The translations under genes and the position numbers were made by a program. Below, in pieces: positions 50,109-58,246 of a stretch of DNA of 64,000 nucleotides (position 1 is its first letter; each line of letters opens with the position of its first letter). Source of the stretch: a virus; IMG/VR virus record IMGVR_UViG_3300044912_000678, positions 1-64,000 of that record; one strand, 5' to 3'. The notes beneath the pieces were generated by a model. The model was not told the DNA's origin, made no database searches, and saw only the letters and a program-made list of their open reading frames with translations.

Positions 50109-50558
50109 ATGGGTATATTTTTTGAATTCTTAGAAAAAATTCGTATTGAAAAAATGTTATTAGAACAAGATGCACCACAAGGATCGCCACAAGGTGGTAA
50201 TCCTCAAGATCAAGGAAATATGACAGCACCAGACGCTCCTCCAGAACAGCAAGATTCAAGTTCTGGTCAAGGCGAAGAAAGTGGTCTATCTCCAACTGCT
50301 CATGACGATAATTTTTCAAAATTAATTGATATTATGAAACAAGCTTTGCCAGATTTGAAACCAGAAAATAGAAAAATTATTGATGCATTTTTAAAAACAA
50401 ATAATTTATCTGGCGGAGATGAACCTAAAAAAGATTCCCAAGACCAAGACCAAAGTCAGGGTCAAGACCAAAGTCAGGGTCAAGCACCGCCAACAGGAAT
50501 GGGCGATCAATCAGGAATGCCAGCACAACCTAACCAGATGGCTGCTCCACAAATGTAG
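50109..50558 (+). CDS. Gln/Pro-rich protein with CTS-like leader
   Basis: A 149-residue protein starting MGIFFEFLEKIRIEKMLLEQDA, an aromatic leader with candidate IRIE|K and LLE|Q sites. The rest is Gln/Pro/Gly-rich with an 18-nt repeat (QDQSQG, 50445-50480) around a short helical core 'FSKLIDIMKQALPDLKPENRKIIDAFL'. RBS 'aggag'. Candidate packaged or core protein. Confidence 0.55.
   Translation: MGIFFEFLEKIRIEKMLLEQDAPQGSPQGGNPQDQGNMTAPDAPPEQQDSSSGQGEESGLSPTAHDDNFSKLIDIMKQALPDLKPENRKIIDAFLKTNNLSGGDEPKKDSQDQDQSQGQDQSQGQAPPTGMGDQSGMPAQPNQMAAPQM
50445..50480 (+). repeat. 18-nt direct repeat
   Basis: Two identical copies (50445-50462 and 50463-50480) encode QDQSQG-type repeats. Confidence 0.85.
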
Positions 50559-50585
50559 TGAAGTTTTGTTTTTCATATAGATTAG

Positions 50586-50682
50586 GCTTATGTACATTTG
50601 TTATAAGCGACAAAGGTATTTTTGGCTGTATCAGTCTTTCGCTTTGAAAGATCAAGGGTTTATAACTCTTGGTCTTTTTTTT
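50586..50682 (+). terminator. Structured region ending in a terminator
   Basis: GCTTAT/ATAAGC hairpin (50586-50608), a weaker AAAG...CTTT structure, then a 13-bp stem AAGATCAAGGGTT/AACTCTTGGTCTT (50648-50676, with G.U/A.C imperfections) and a T-run. The terminator overlaps the convergent gene's stop. Confidence 0.65.
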
Positions 50683-51532
50683 CAGTTTGAATGGTGGGAT
50701 TTTCATTTTTTCCTTTTACTAATTTTCTAGCTATACGACCCCTTGGTTTTGCTTTTATTTCTTCTAAATGTTTTTGAACATGAGGACATCCATGTTTCGC
50801 AGCAACAGATGCAAGTTTTTTATATTTATCGTCAAACTGGTGACCGCCTTCAGATGTCCATGTTAAGCCAGCAATACTTCTTGCGTTATCTGCAATTATT
50901 CCGTCTTGCGATCCTCTTTTAAAAATTTCTTGTTCTGTCATAGGCTCTACTTCATAAGAGACTTTTTTTGGCAAAATTAAAATTTGTGCATATGGCTCGT
51001 CTTTTCTAAATATATATTTTTGTCCTTCAACTGGATTTTTGAAAACAACAAAAAATATTTTTGACCACCAACTAGTTTGCAAATGCCCCGGAACTACACA
51101 TGGAACAGTATTTGTTGTGTCGGTATAAAATCTTGGATGAGACTCCATTCTTAGTACATATCCATCTGGAACTTGTATGTCTAAGCATGATGTCATTCCA
51201 AAATGACCATCAGCAAAACAAGCAAATGGAGGGAGATGAACTCCTTGTGATTTTGTAATTTCATTTTCTGCTGCGAAATCACCTTCAAAATGCATCTTGC
51301 CATCACGCATTGTAGCGTGAAATTCCGTTTCAAACGGAAATGTTAATTCCATCCCATAAGTTGAACCATCGATAAATGGCTGGCAGTGCCATGGTTGTGC
51401 CTTACTTCCATTTGTGTGTGTGTGATCACAACCACTCCAGCCGGGAATTTGAAGTTTTATAGATTTTGGTGGTTTTCCCAAATGCCATGTTCGACACTTA
51501 ACTCTAATAGTTTCAGACATTTTTGGTGTCAC
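50660..51532 (-). CDS. DUF6065-like protein of unknown function
   Basis: A 290-residue protein with 'PGWSGCDHTHTNGSKAQPWHCQPFIDGSTYGMELTFPFE', 'GHFGMTSCLDIQVPDGYVLRMESHPRFYTD', 'VFKNPVEGQKYIFRKDEPYAQILILPKKVSYEVEPMTEQE', a pattern I associate with the DUF6065 family. Beta-rich; clusters of His and Cys suggest a metal site. It is convergent with the internal-protein gene and divergent from the gp15-like gene. Function unknown. Confidence 0.5.
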   Translation of the reverse strand: MTPKMSETIRVKCRTWHLGKPPKSIKLQIPGWSGCDHTHTNGSKAQPWHCQPFIDGSTYGMELTFPFETEFHATMRDGKMHFEGDFAAENEITKSQGVHLPPFACFADGHFGMTSCLDIQVPDGYVLRMESHPRFYTDTTNTVPCVVPGHLQTSWWSKIFFVVFKNPVEGQKYIFRKDEPYAQILILPKKVSYEVEPMTEQEIFKRGSQDGIIADNARSIAGLTWTSEGGHQFDDKYKKLASVAAKHGCPHVQKHLEEIKAKPRGRIARKLVKGKNENPTIQTEKKDQEL

Positions 51533-51561
51533 ACTCCATAACTAGGTATAAAGGAAAAAAA

Positions 51562-52554
51562 ATGAACGATATTAATCATCCATCAAAAGGTCTCAATGAA
51601 TGCAATGATAAAAGCCCTTTGAATTATAATGAAAATCTTGATTCATTTCCATCAAATTGCAAACCCGGAGAAAATAATTCCAATTTTCGCCAAGTCAATG
51701 ACGAATCATTGAATTGGCTTAAAGATACGACAAATAAAAAAGTTGGTTTGGGTGCTGCTGCAAATTGTGATCCTATGCAGACTGGATCTATTTTAAATGA
51801 TCCTAGTAAAACTAGTCGTGACACCATTTATCGTTATTCAAAAGCGAAGCGTGGTTGCGATGATGCGATGAGAGACCTTTTTACAGATATTGTTGTTATT
51901 GATGAAAATGCAAAAGCTCATCCAATTCCAATTATTTGGGGTACACAAGAAAAAGCAGTTGCAGCAATTCTTTTAGACAATGTAAGAAAAGATGAAACAT
52001 TAGTTGTTGATAGAATTAAATTACCGATGTTAGCAATTCATGATTCGGACATTCAGTTCAATACAAGCAGATATACATATCACAAGGCTTTAGATTATAG
52101 AAGATATCTAAGAGAAGATAATAAGCCGGGATTTACAATTGATGAAAAATACAATAGAGACACAGTGCTTGGATTTGCTCGTGGAATACCAGTAGATATT
52201 ACATATACTCTTTATGCTTGGACATTATATGTCGAAGATATGAATCAAATTTTAGAACAAATTTTGTTAAAATTTAGTCAAACAGCATATATAAGCGTAA
52301 CTGGCGTTCCGTATGAGATAATAGTAAAGCTTGATTCGATTGCTAATAATTTGGATTATGAACCCGGAGATCAAGCAATCAGAGTTATAAAATATCAGTT
52401 TAATATGACAACTGAAACATATATACCTCAACCGATCACCAGACAAAAAGCCGTACTAAAAACAAAAATTGATTTTGTTGATGGCTTAGAAGAAAACGAA
52501 ATTCAGCAGGTTATGGCGAGATTGGAAGAAAGTGTAAAGGAACTTAAATGTTAG
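51562..52554 (+). CDS. 15: Tail sheath terminator/completion protein, T4 gp15-like
   Basis: Start MNDINHP at 51562 with 'aaagga' upstream (an in-frame start at 51523 overlaps the divergent gene). The 330-residue protein matches gp15 landmarks: 'DAMRDLFTDIVVIDENAKAHPIPIIWGTQEKAVAAIL', 'LPMLAIHDSDIQFNTSRYTYHKALDYRR', 'IPVDITYTLYAWTLYVEDMNQILEQILLKF'. It caps the sheath/tube at the neck. It is immediately upstream of the sheath gene. Confidence 0.8.
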   Translation: MNDINHPSKGLNECNDKSPLNYNENLDSFPSNCKPGENNSNFRQVNDESLNWLKDTTNKKVGLGAAANCDPMQTGSILNDPSKTSRDTIYRYSKAKRGCDDAMRDLFTDIVVIDENAKAHPIPIIWGTQEKAVAAILLDNVRKDETLVVDRIKLPMLAIHDSDIQFNTSRYTYHKALDYRRYLREDNKPGFTIDEKYNRDTVLGFARGIPVDITYTLYAWTLYVEDMNQILEQILLKFSQTAYISVTGVPYEIIVKLDSIANNLDYEPGDQAIRVIKYQFNMTTETYIPQPITRQKAVLKTKIDFVDGLEENEIQQVMARLEESVKELKC

Positions 52555-52775
52555 AAATTAAGAACAAGCATAGATTTCCAGTTCAATTAATCATAAGGTC
52601 AAGGAAGGCTCCTCGTGCTTTCACAACTTTGAATATTCCGGGAATAGGTTGTGGAAAAAATATTTTTTATTTAGAAGATGAACGAGCAACTGAATATATA
52701 GACAGAGCAGTAACTGACGGATTTATCTCTGTCAAGCATGTACCGAACAATATTTTGTTAAAAAAGGGAGAATAG
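52548..52775 (+). CDS. Small conserved tail-region protein
   Basis: A 75-residue protein with 'FPVQLIIRSRKAPRAFTTLNIPGIGCGKNIFYLEDERATEYIDRAV'. It overlaps the gp15-like gene by 7 nt and ends 3 nt before the sheath gene, so one operon. Function unknown; probably tail assembly. Confidence 0.6.
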   Translation: MLEIKNKHRFPVQLIIRSRKAPRAFTTLNIPGIGCGKNIFYLEDERATEYIDRAVTDGFISVKHVPNNILLKKGE

Positions 52776-52778
52776 ACT

Positions 52779-55130
52779 ATGGCGATACTTAGAGGTTTTC
52801 CACCATCAAACACAATCAGTCCAAGTGTTCGCATTGCCGAAAAGGACTTGAGTTTTGTCGCACCAGAGCAATCTTTGCACAGGGCGGCTTTAATTGGATT
52901 CGCAAGCAAAGGTCCAATTAATATTCCTACTATAATTGCAAGCCAAAGACAGCTTCGTAGAACCTTTGGTAATCCTCATCCAGAAAATGGAGATCCATAT
53001 CTTATCTACGCTGCAGAAAGTTATTTGCTTATTGCAAATGAATTGTATGTTGTTCGTGTTGCAGATACCGATCCAGTTAGCGATGAATCTGCGACTATGG
53101 CAGAAGTAGAAGTTCCTTCTGCTGGTACAATTATCGAAATTGTTTCTGATACTCCTTCACCATATGTTTTCGATCAAACTAGCTTTTTCCGTTGGAGACT
53201 TAATGGTGTACTCAGCGAAAGAACTTTGATAGTTGAAGAAAATGGCACAGGTTACGATACAGATGAACTTGTAGAATTACTGAACGATCAAATTGATTTT
53301 CAGAATGATGGCATTCAATTTTTTGGTGGAGCAGATGATAATATAGGAATAAGAACTCTTTGGGCTTATGGTCCTTCTGCAGAACTTGAATTTGTTGCTG
53401 TACAGAACTCCATTTGTGGTTCCGAAGGATCTACTGGTCTTGGAACAGATATGTTAGTTGCTGAAATCCAAGGCACTGCGTCTCATTATCCCGATGTTAC
53501 TTATACAACATCAGGGTATTATAACTTTGATGGATTAACTGGCATTACTCTCAATATCGTTGTTGATGGAACAGATAATGTTCTTATCGACAATGTAGTT
53601 CAAGTTATTGATCTTTCAGCCTTTGACGGCATGGGCGATGTAGATATTGATGATATCGTTACTGAAATCAATAGCCAAGTAGAAAGTGGAAGTCTTCCCG
53701 GTGGTTGGATAGCTTCTGTATTTGGAGGAACATCTTTGAAGTTTGAAACGCTTCATAGTGGTCGTGATGCTAGATTGCGTATTAAACCAGATAGCACTGG
53801 CGAACTTATATTCGGATTGCCGACAACAACCGCAAGTGGTGACACTCCTCCCGGCGATATGAGTGAGGCATCCCTTTGGACATTTGGTAGAGTGGCTGGC
53901 GATACCAATAACGATGGATCTATTTCTTTCTTGGTTACTGCAGACTCAGTTGGTATTGAAGGAAACTTCACTCAAGTTGTTGTTAAAAACAACACTCGTG
54001 ACAGCAATTGGATTCTAGAAGTTTACAACAATGGAAATCAAGTAGAATCTTGGGGTCAACTCACAAAAGATTCTGCAAGTACATTCTATATTGGAAGCTA
54101 CTTATCTTTAGTATCTGATTATATTCGATCAGTAGACAACACAGATGTTCTTGCTGGACCCGCAGACGGAACATATACATTGTCTGGTGGTTCTGATGGT
54201 ATTCCTTCAGATCCAGATTTACAAGATTCTTTATTGATCGGTAGTTCTGTTGGATACAGTGGTATTTATGCTGTATCTGAATCTGAACAATATGACATCG
54301 ATTTAATTGCGGTTCCCGGACATAGCAGCACGACTGTAGTGACAGAATTGCTTTACATGTGTCAAAATTTCCGCCAAGACTGCATGGCAATTATTGATGC
54401 TCCATTCGGCTTGACCGTAAATGAAATCATTGCATGGCAAAATGGAACTCATCCTTTAAACACCACTAGATTCGATAGTGACTTTGGTGCGCTTTACTGG
54501 CCATGGGTTCGTATTCGTGACAACTTCAACAGAGTAGACATTTGGGCGCCACCTAGCGGATCTATAATGGCAGTTTATGCACAGAGTGATCGCTTGGCTC
54601 GTCCTTGGTTTGCTCCTGCAGGTATCACCCGTGGTGTTGTTCCCGGTATTAATGATGTTTATTCTCGCCCTTCGCAAGAAGAAAGAGACTTGATGTATGG
54701 CTATAGGAACTGCATTAATCCTATCGTACAGTTTGTAGATACTGAAGGTTTCGTGGTTTGGGGTCAGAAAACTATGCAGAGAAGACCCACTGCTCTTGAT
54801 CGTGTAAATGTAAGACGCTTAATGTTTTATATTGAAAAGCAAATCAAGGCTAAGTCACGAATTCTATTGTTTGAACCACATGATGAACAATTTAGAGCAG
54901 AGTTCATAAGAATTGCAACTTTAGTTCTTCAAGAGGTTCAGACTGACCGAGGTATTACAGCCTTTAAAATTAAGGCTGATGCCGAACTCAATACTTCCGA
55001 TGTGATCGATAGGAATGAGTTTAGAGCAAGAATTGGTGTACAGCCAACAAGAGCAGTTGAATTCATGTTCCTTGAGTTCAGTATTCATCGAACCGGCAGT
55101 GACTTCACCGAAAGCACAGATGCATTCTAA
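52779..55130 (+). CDS. 18: Tail sheath protein, T4 gp18-like
   Basis: A 783-residue protein, longer than T4 gp18 (659). N-terminal 'FPPSNTISPSVRIAEKDLSFVAPEQSLHRAALIGFASKGPIN' and C-terminal 'VVWGQKTMQRRPTALDRVNVRRLMFYIEKQIK', 'FEPHDEQFRAEFIRIATLVLQEVQTDRGI' are diagnostic of contractile sheath. A long beta-rich insertion (~residues 110-470) includes 'SGGSDGIPSDPDLQ'. It contracts around the tube during injection. RBS 'gggaga'. Confidence 0.95.
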   Translation: MAILRGFPPSNTISPSVRIAEKDLSFVAPEQSLHRAALIGFASKGPINIPTIIASQRQLRRTFGNPHPENGDPYLIYAAESYLLIANELYVVRVADTDPVSDESATMAEVEVPSAGTIIEIVSDTPSPYVFDQTSFFRWRLNGVLSERTLIVEENGTGYDTDELVELLNDQIDFQNDGIQFFGGADDNIGIRTLWAYGPSAELEFVAVQNSICGSEGSTGLGTDMLVAEIQGTASHYPDVTYTTSGYYNFDGLTGITLNIVVDGTDNVLIDNVVQVIDLSAFDGMGDVDIDDIVTEINSQVESGSLPGGWIASVFGGTSLKFETLHSGRDARLRIKPDSTGELIFGLPTTTASGDTPPGDMSEASLWTFGRVAGDTNNDGSISFLVTADSVGIEGNFTQVVVKNNTRDSNWILEVYNNGNQVESWGQLTKDSASTFYIGSYLSLVSDYIRSVDNTDVLAGPADGTYTLSGGSDGIPSDPDLQDSLLIGSSVGYSGIYAVSESEQYDIDLIAVPGHSSTTVVTELLYMCQNFRQDCMAIIDAPFGLTVNEIIAWQNGTHPLNTTRFDSDFGALYWPWVRIRDNFNRVDIWAPPSGSIMAVYAQSDRLARPWFAPAGITRGVVPGINDVYSRPSQEERDLMYGYRNCINPIVQFVDTEGFVVWGQKTMQRRPTALDRVNVRRLMFYIEKQIKAKSRILLFEPHDEQFRAEFIRIATLVLQEVQTDRGITAFKIKADAELNTSDVIDRNEFRARIGVQPTRAVEFMFLEFSIHRTGSDFTESTDAF

Positions 55131-55152
55131 TTTTTGAAAGGGGAATTAAAAA

Positions 55153-55737
55153 ATGGCACAGTTAATGCACTTAAATGAGTTGGCTACAAACACCAACTTG
55201 GTATTCAAAAGAAAATATAGATGGACATTCGAAGTTCAGTGGAACGGCAAAAAGGTCGGCAAAAACTTTGTAAAGTTGGCTAGTCGTCCTAATTTAACAA
55301 TCGAAGAAACTGAAATCAACTACTTGCACGGAAAAATGTGGATTCCGGGCAAGGCAAGTTGGGAAACCATCACTGTAACCTATTATGATGTTGCTCGCTC
55401 AACAGGCAACGGCATGACAGATCTTTACAGCTGGTTAGCTTCGATCTATAATTTTCAAGATCAAGGCGAAAAGATGATGCAGCAGACCACCGTCCAAGGT
55501 GATGGTAATAATGGTGGTTGGGCTGGCAAAGGTACTTTGCTTATGTATGATGGTTGCGGAACAGAACTCGAATCTTGGGAACTTCGAGGCGTTTGGCCAT
55601 CAGCCGTAAACTTTGGCGATCTCGACTATAGTTCTTCTGAAGAAGCAACTATCGAGTTGACCCTTAGATATTACCAAGCTATATACAACAATCTTTGTGG
55701 AACGAATCCTCAACCACAATGCATAGGTTGTTCATAA
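55153..55737 (+). CDS. 19: Tail tube protein, T4 gp19-like
   Basis: A 194-residue tube protein with 'NLVFKRKYRWTFEVQWNGKKVGKNFVKLASRPNLTIEETEINYLHGKMWIPGKASWETITVTYYDV', 'LLMYDGCGTELESWELRGVWPSAVNFGDLDYSSSEEATIELTLRYYQA'. It forms the inner tail conduit. It follows the sheath gene, as in T4, and a related second copy follows. Confidence 0.92.
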   Translation: MAQLMHLNELATNTNLVFKRKYRWTFEVQWNGKKVGKNFVKLASRPNLTIEETEINYLHGKMWIPGKASWETITVTYYDVARSTGNGMTDLYSWLASIYNFQDQGEKMMQQTTVQGDGNNGGWAGKGTLLMYDGCGTELESWELRGVWPSAVNFGDLDYSSSEEATIELTLRYYQAIYNNLCGTNPQPQCIGCS

Positions 55738-55758
55738 TAATAATCCTTTCAAAAATTG

Positions 55759-55797
55759 TAAAGCTCCGAATCTTATAAAGATACGGAGCTTTATTTT
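55759..55797 (+). terminator. Terminator between the tube genes
   Basis: Stem AAAGCTCCG ... CGGAGCTTT with inner ATCTT/AAGAT pairing, followed by a T-rich stretch. Confidence 0.85.
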
Positions 55798-55811
55798 CAT
55801 AAGAGGCGATA

Positions 55812-56324
55812 ATGGCACAAAGAATGAGTTTTGATTTCGGATTGGACAAAACAACCGCTTGCTTCAAACGCAAGTATAGATGGCTTTTAAAAATTGATGG
55901 TGTTTCGGCAGAAGGAATTGATGCTTTGCCTCCAACCAAATCTGGTCGTCCAAGCTTAACATTTAAAAGCATGGAAGCACAACATTTTCATGAAACCATT
56001 TATTTTCCCGGCAAACCAGATTGGAAACCTATAAATTTAACTTTATTTGATTTAAAAAAAAACAAACATCCAGTAATAGAATGGATCAATGAATATTACG
56101 AAGTAAATTCTTCTGGTGTCAAACTTAAAACTGCGACCAATGGATTTAAAAAACAAGGAAAATTAGAACTATATGATGGCTGTGGCGAAATAATAGAAAA
56201 GTGGATATTTGAAAACATGTATCCAGAAACAGTAGAATTCGGTGAATTAGATCACAGCGATTCAAATATAATTTATGTAGATCTTAGCTTAAGATACGAC
56301 AGAGCTTATTATGAGCCAGTTTAA
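55812..56324 (+). CDS. Second tail-tube-like protein
   Basis: A 170-residue paralogue of the tube protein: 'CFKRKYRWLLKIDG', 'RPSLTFKSMEAQHFHETIYFPGKPDWKPINLTLFDL', 'GKLELYDGCGEIIEKWIFENMYPETVEFGELDHSDSNIIYVDLSLRYDRAY'. It is separated from the first copy by a terminator, so it may be expressed at another level and act as a tube initiator, terminator or minor tube subunit. Confidence 0.85.
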   Translation: MAQRMSFDFGLDKTTACFKRKYRWLLKIDGVSAEGIDALPPTKSGRPSLTFKSMEAQHFHETIYFPGKPDWKPINLTLFDLKKNKHPVIEWINEYYEVNSSGVKLKTATNGFKKQGKLELYDGCGEIIEKWIFENMYPETVEFGELDHSDSNIIYVDLSLRYDRAYYEPV

Positions 56325-56578
56325 TCTTCTTCTGGATCTGTTGAGCTACTAAAATAAAGATCATTCTTTAAAATTTCTCTACACTCTTCAAGTGCCTGTT
56401 CGAGTTCTTTTGGTTTCCATCCCAAAACTCGACACGCACCACTCTTGTTGAGTCTTCCCTTTTTAGTGTACACATCTTTTTCATTTTCAAGAAGTGCATC
56501 TATAAGTGGTGCATATCCCTTTTCCATTAATTTTTGTATAAGTTCTTGTTTTTCTAATTGCTCAATAAGATTGCTCAT
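56321..56578 (-). CDS. Small conserved phage protein
   Basis: An 85-residue helical protein with 'LMEKGYAPLIDALLENEKDVYTKKGRLNKSGACRVLGWKPKELEQALEECREIL', a recurrent phage pattern that looks helix-turn-helix-like. Overlaps the end of the tube gene by 4 nt. Function unknown. Confidence 0.6.
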   Translation of the reverse strand: MSNLIEQLEKQELIQKLMEKGYAPLIDALLENEKDVYTKKGRLNKSGACRVLGWKPKELEQALEECREILKNDLYFSSSTDPEED

Positions 56579-56663
56579 ATGTTACCTAAATTAAGTGGCG
56601 TACAATATCCACTATTAAAATTATAAGTATGCTGGAAATATTTTTCAAGCAATCAAATAAAAG

Positions 56664-57200
56664 TTACCTATCATTTGATTGATAATTTTTATATGTTCCT
56701 TTAATCTGTCTCTGGCTCTGTTCCATGCTCACGCTTAAGTGATCTTGATATTTTTTTTTAAGTTCATTGTAATTTCTTGCTGTTCTATACAATTGTCTGA
56801 AGTGATTGATAATGCAAGTTGTCATATAGTTGAATGCTTTTCCTTTACTTGGATCAAATCTATCAACTTTTTCAAAGCATATGAGAACACCTTCTTGAAC
56901 TGCATCATCTGGATCAATAAGGTTAAATTTTCTATATCTAACAATATTTTCCGACAATAAATAAAAAGCAGTGGTCAATTTATCTTTTAATTTGTTGTAT
57001 TCTGCAAAATAAAATTGGAATTCTCTTTCATAAGAATCCCAAGATTCTGGTCTTACAAAATTATCTCTTTTAGATGTTCTTTCTTCTGTAGCTTTTATTT
57101 CTTCTATAAGTGTTTCGAATTTTACTTTATTTCTTTTAATTTTTATAAATTCAGAAATAATGACTTCAAAATTTTTGTTATTTAGATATTCATTAGCCAT
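56664..57200 (-). CDS. 55: Late-transcription sigma factor, T4 gp55-like
   Basis: A 178-residue protein with only the sigma region 2-like core: 'DDAVQEGVLICFEKVDRFDPSKGKAFNYMTTCIINHFRQLYR', which matches gp55 and sigma-70 region 2 (core binding and -10 recognition). As in gp55 there is no region 4 for a -35 element. It would direct host RNA polymerase to TATAAATA-type boxes. The end is charged 'GTYKNYQSNDR'. Confidence 0.85.
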   Translation of the reverse strand: MANEYLNNKNFEVIISEFIKIKRNKVKFETLIEEIKATEERTSKRDNFVRPESWDSYEREFQFYFAEYNKLKDKLTTAFYLLSENIVRYRKFNLIDPDDAVQEGVLICFEKVDRFDPSKGKAFNYMTTCIINHFRQLYRTARNYNELKKKYQDHLSVSMEQSQRQIKGTYKNYQSNDR

Positions 57201-58098
57201 TAAGTTCCTTAGATTTTAAATGAATGTTCATGTTATTTTCTTTCTTCCATTCTTCAATTCGTTCAAGAGCTTCTTTTTTGGCATCTTCATACCATTTGTC
57301 GCATATCTTATAGTAGGAACGACTATACAATTTTCCTGATGTAAAACTTCTAAAGTGATCAATATTATCATCTAATGTTCTTTTGAAATTTTCTTCTTTG
57401 CCAATTAAGTGTGGTTCAATTTTGTGTGATCTTAAAATATAATTACCCAACAACTCCGTATCTGGCCAACAAGGTCGTCTTGGATCTGGTATTGGATCTT
57501 TGATATTAAATATGTTGCAAAGTCTGCGTAAACTCCATCCAAAGCCGATTATATCCATTGTTGGAATGTGGTACATGGTAGCGGTATGAGAAACCATTCC
57601 CTTCCAATCTTCGTGCGCTCTAGGCGATATTTCATATCCAACAACTGGAGAATTTGTTTTGCACAAATCGATCATCTCATTTAAAAGTGTTTTTTTTCTT
57701 AAAAAAACATCAGAATGAGTGGCAAATAAATATTCAGTTCGACAGCATGAAAATGCTAAATCCATGGCAATAGCTGGAAAGTCACTTGGATGGAGAACGC
57801 CATTAAATTTCAAACTGTGAACCTCAACATCATCATTCCTTAAGCCACATATCTTTTTGTATTCTTCTTCATTGCTACCAGTATCTACAATTACAACAAA
57901 TGGCTTTGATGATTGTTCTTTCAACAGTTGAATACATATGTTAAGTTGTTCGAATGTATCCATGACTGGAATAACCGCTGTAACTTTGTGATGCCAAGGT
58001 TTTTTTTCGATACTTCCTTCCCATGGTTTCTTTAGCGTAAGGACATTACGAGTAGGAGCGAATTTGTTGAAAATATCTGATATAATGTTAGGAATCAT
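57193..58098 (-). CDS. GT-A glycosyltransferase
   Basis: A 301-residue protein with 'VTAVIPVMDTFEQLNICIQLLKEQ', 'FVVIVDTGSNEEEY', 'TEYLFATHSDVFLRK' (DxD-like HSDVF) and 'DPRRPCWPDTELLGNYILRSH'. Overlaps the sigma gene by 8 nt. Sugar specificity unknown. Confidence 0.8.
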   Translation of the reverse strand: MIPNIISDIFNKFAPTRNVLTLKKPWEGSIEKKPWHHKVTAVIPVMDTFEQLNICIQLLKEQSSKPFVVIVDTGSNEEEYKKICGLRNDDVEVHSLKFNGVLHPSDFPAIAMDLAFSCCRTEYLFATHSDVFLRKKTLLNEMIDLCKTNSPVVGYEISPRAHEDWKGMVSHTATMYHIPTMDIIGFGWSLRRLCNIFNIKDPIPDPRRPCWPDTELLGNYILRSHKIEPHLIGKEENFKRTLDDNIDHFRSFTSGKLYSRSYYKICDKWYEDAKKEALERIEEWKKENNMNIHLKSKELNG

Positions 58099-58246
58099 TG
58101 AAAATCCTCATTCGCCAAAGTATTACAAAGAATTATGTCTGTATTATAATCATATTGGAAGGTACAACGAAGCCGAAGCCATTATACATTTAATTGAAAC
58201 GAAATTTAATGAAAAATTTCACATTCGTAATAACATGCAGAAATAA
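58085..58246 (+). CDS. Small TPR-like protein
   Basis: A 53-residue ORF encoding one TPR-like unit ('SPKYYKELCLYYNHIGRYNEAEAIIHLIETKF'). It overlaps the divergent GT gene start by 14 nt and the following GT gene by 38 nt in another frame. It could be a stand-alone gene or the remnant of a longer TPR region detached from the next gene. Confidence 0.4.
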   Translation: MLGIIENPHSPKYYKELCLYYNHIGRYNEAEAIIHLIETKFNEKFHIRNNMQK

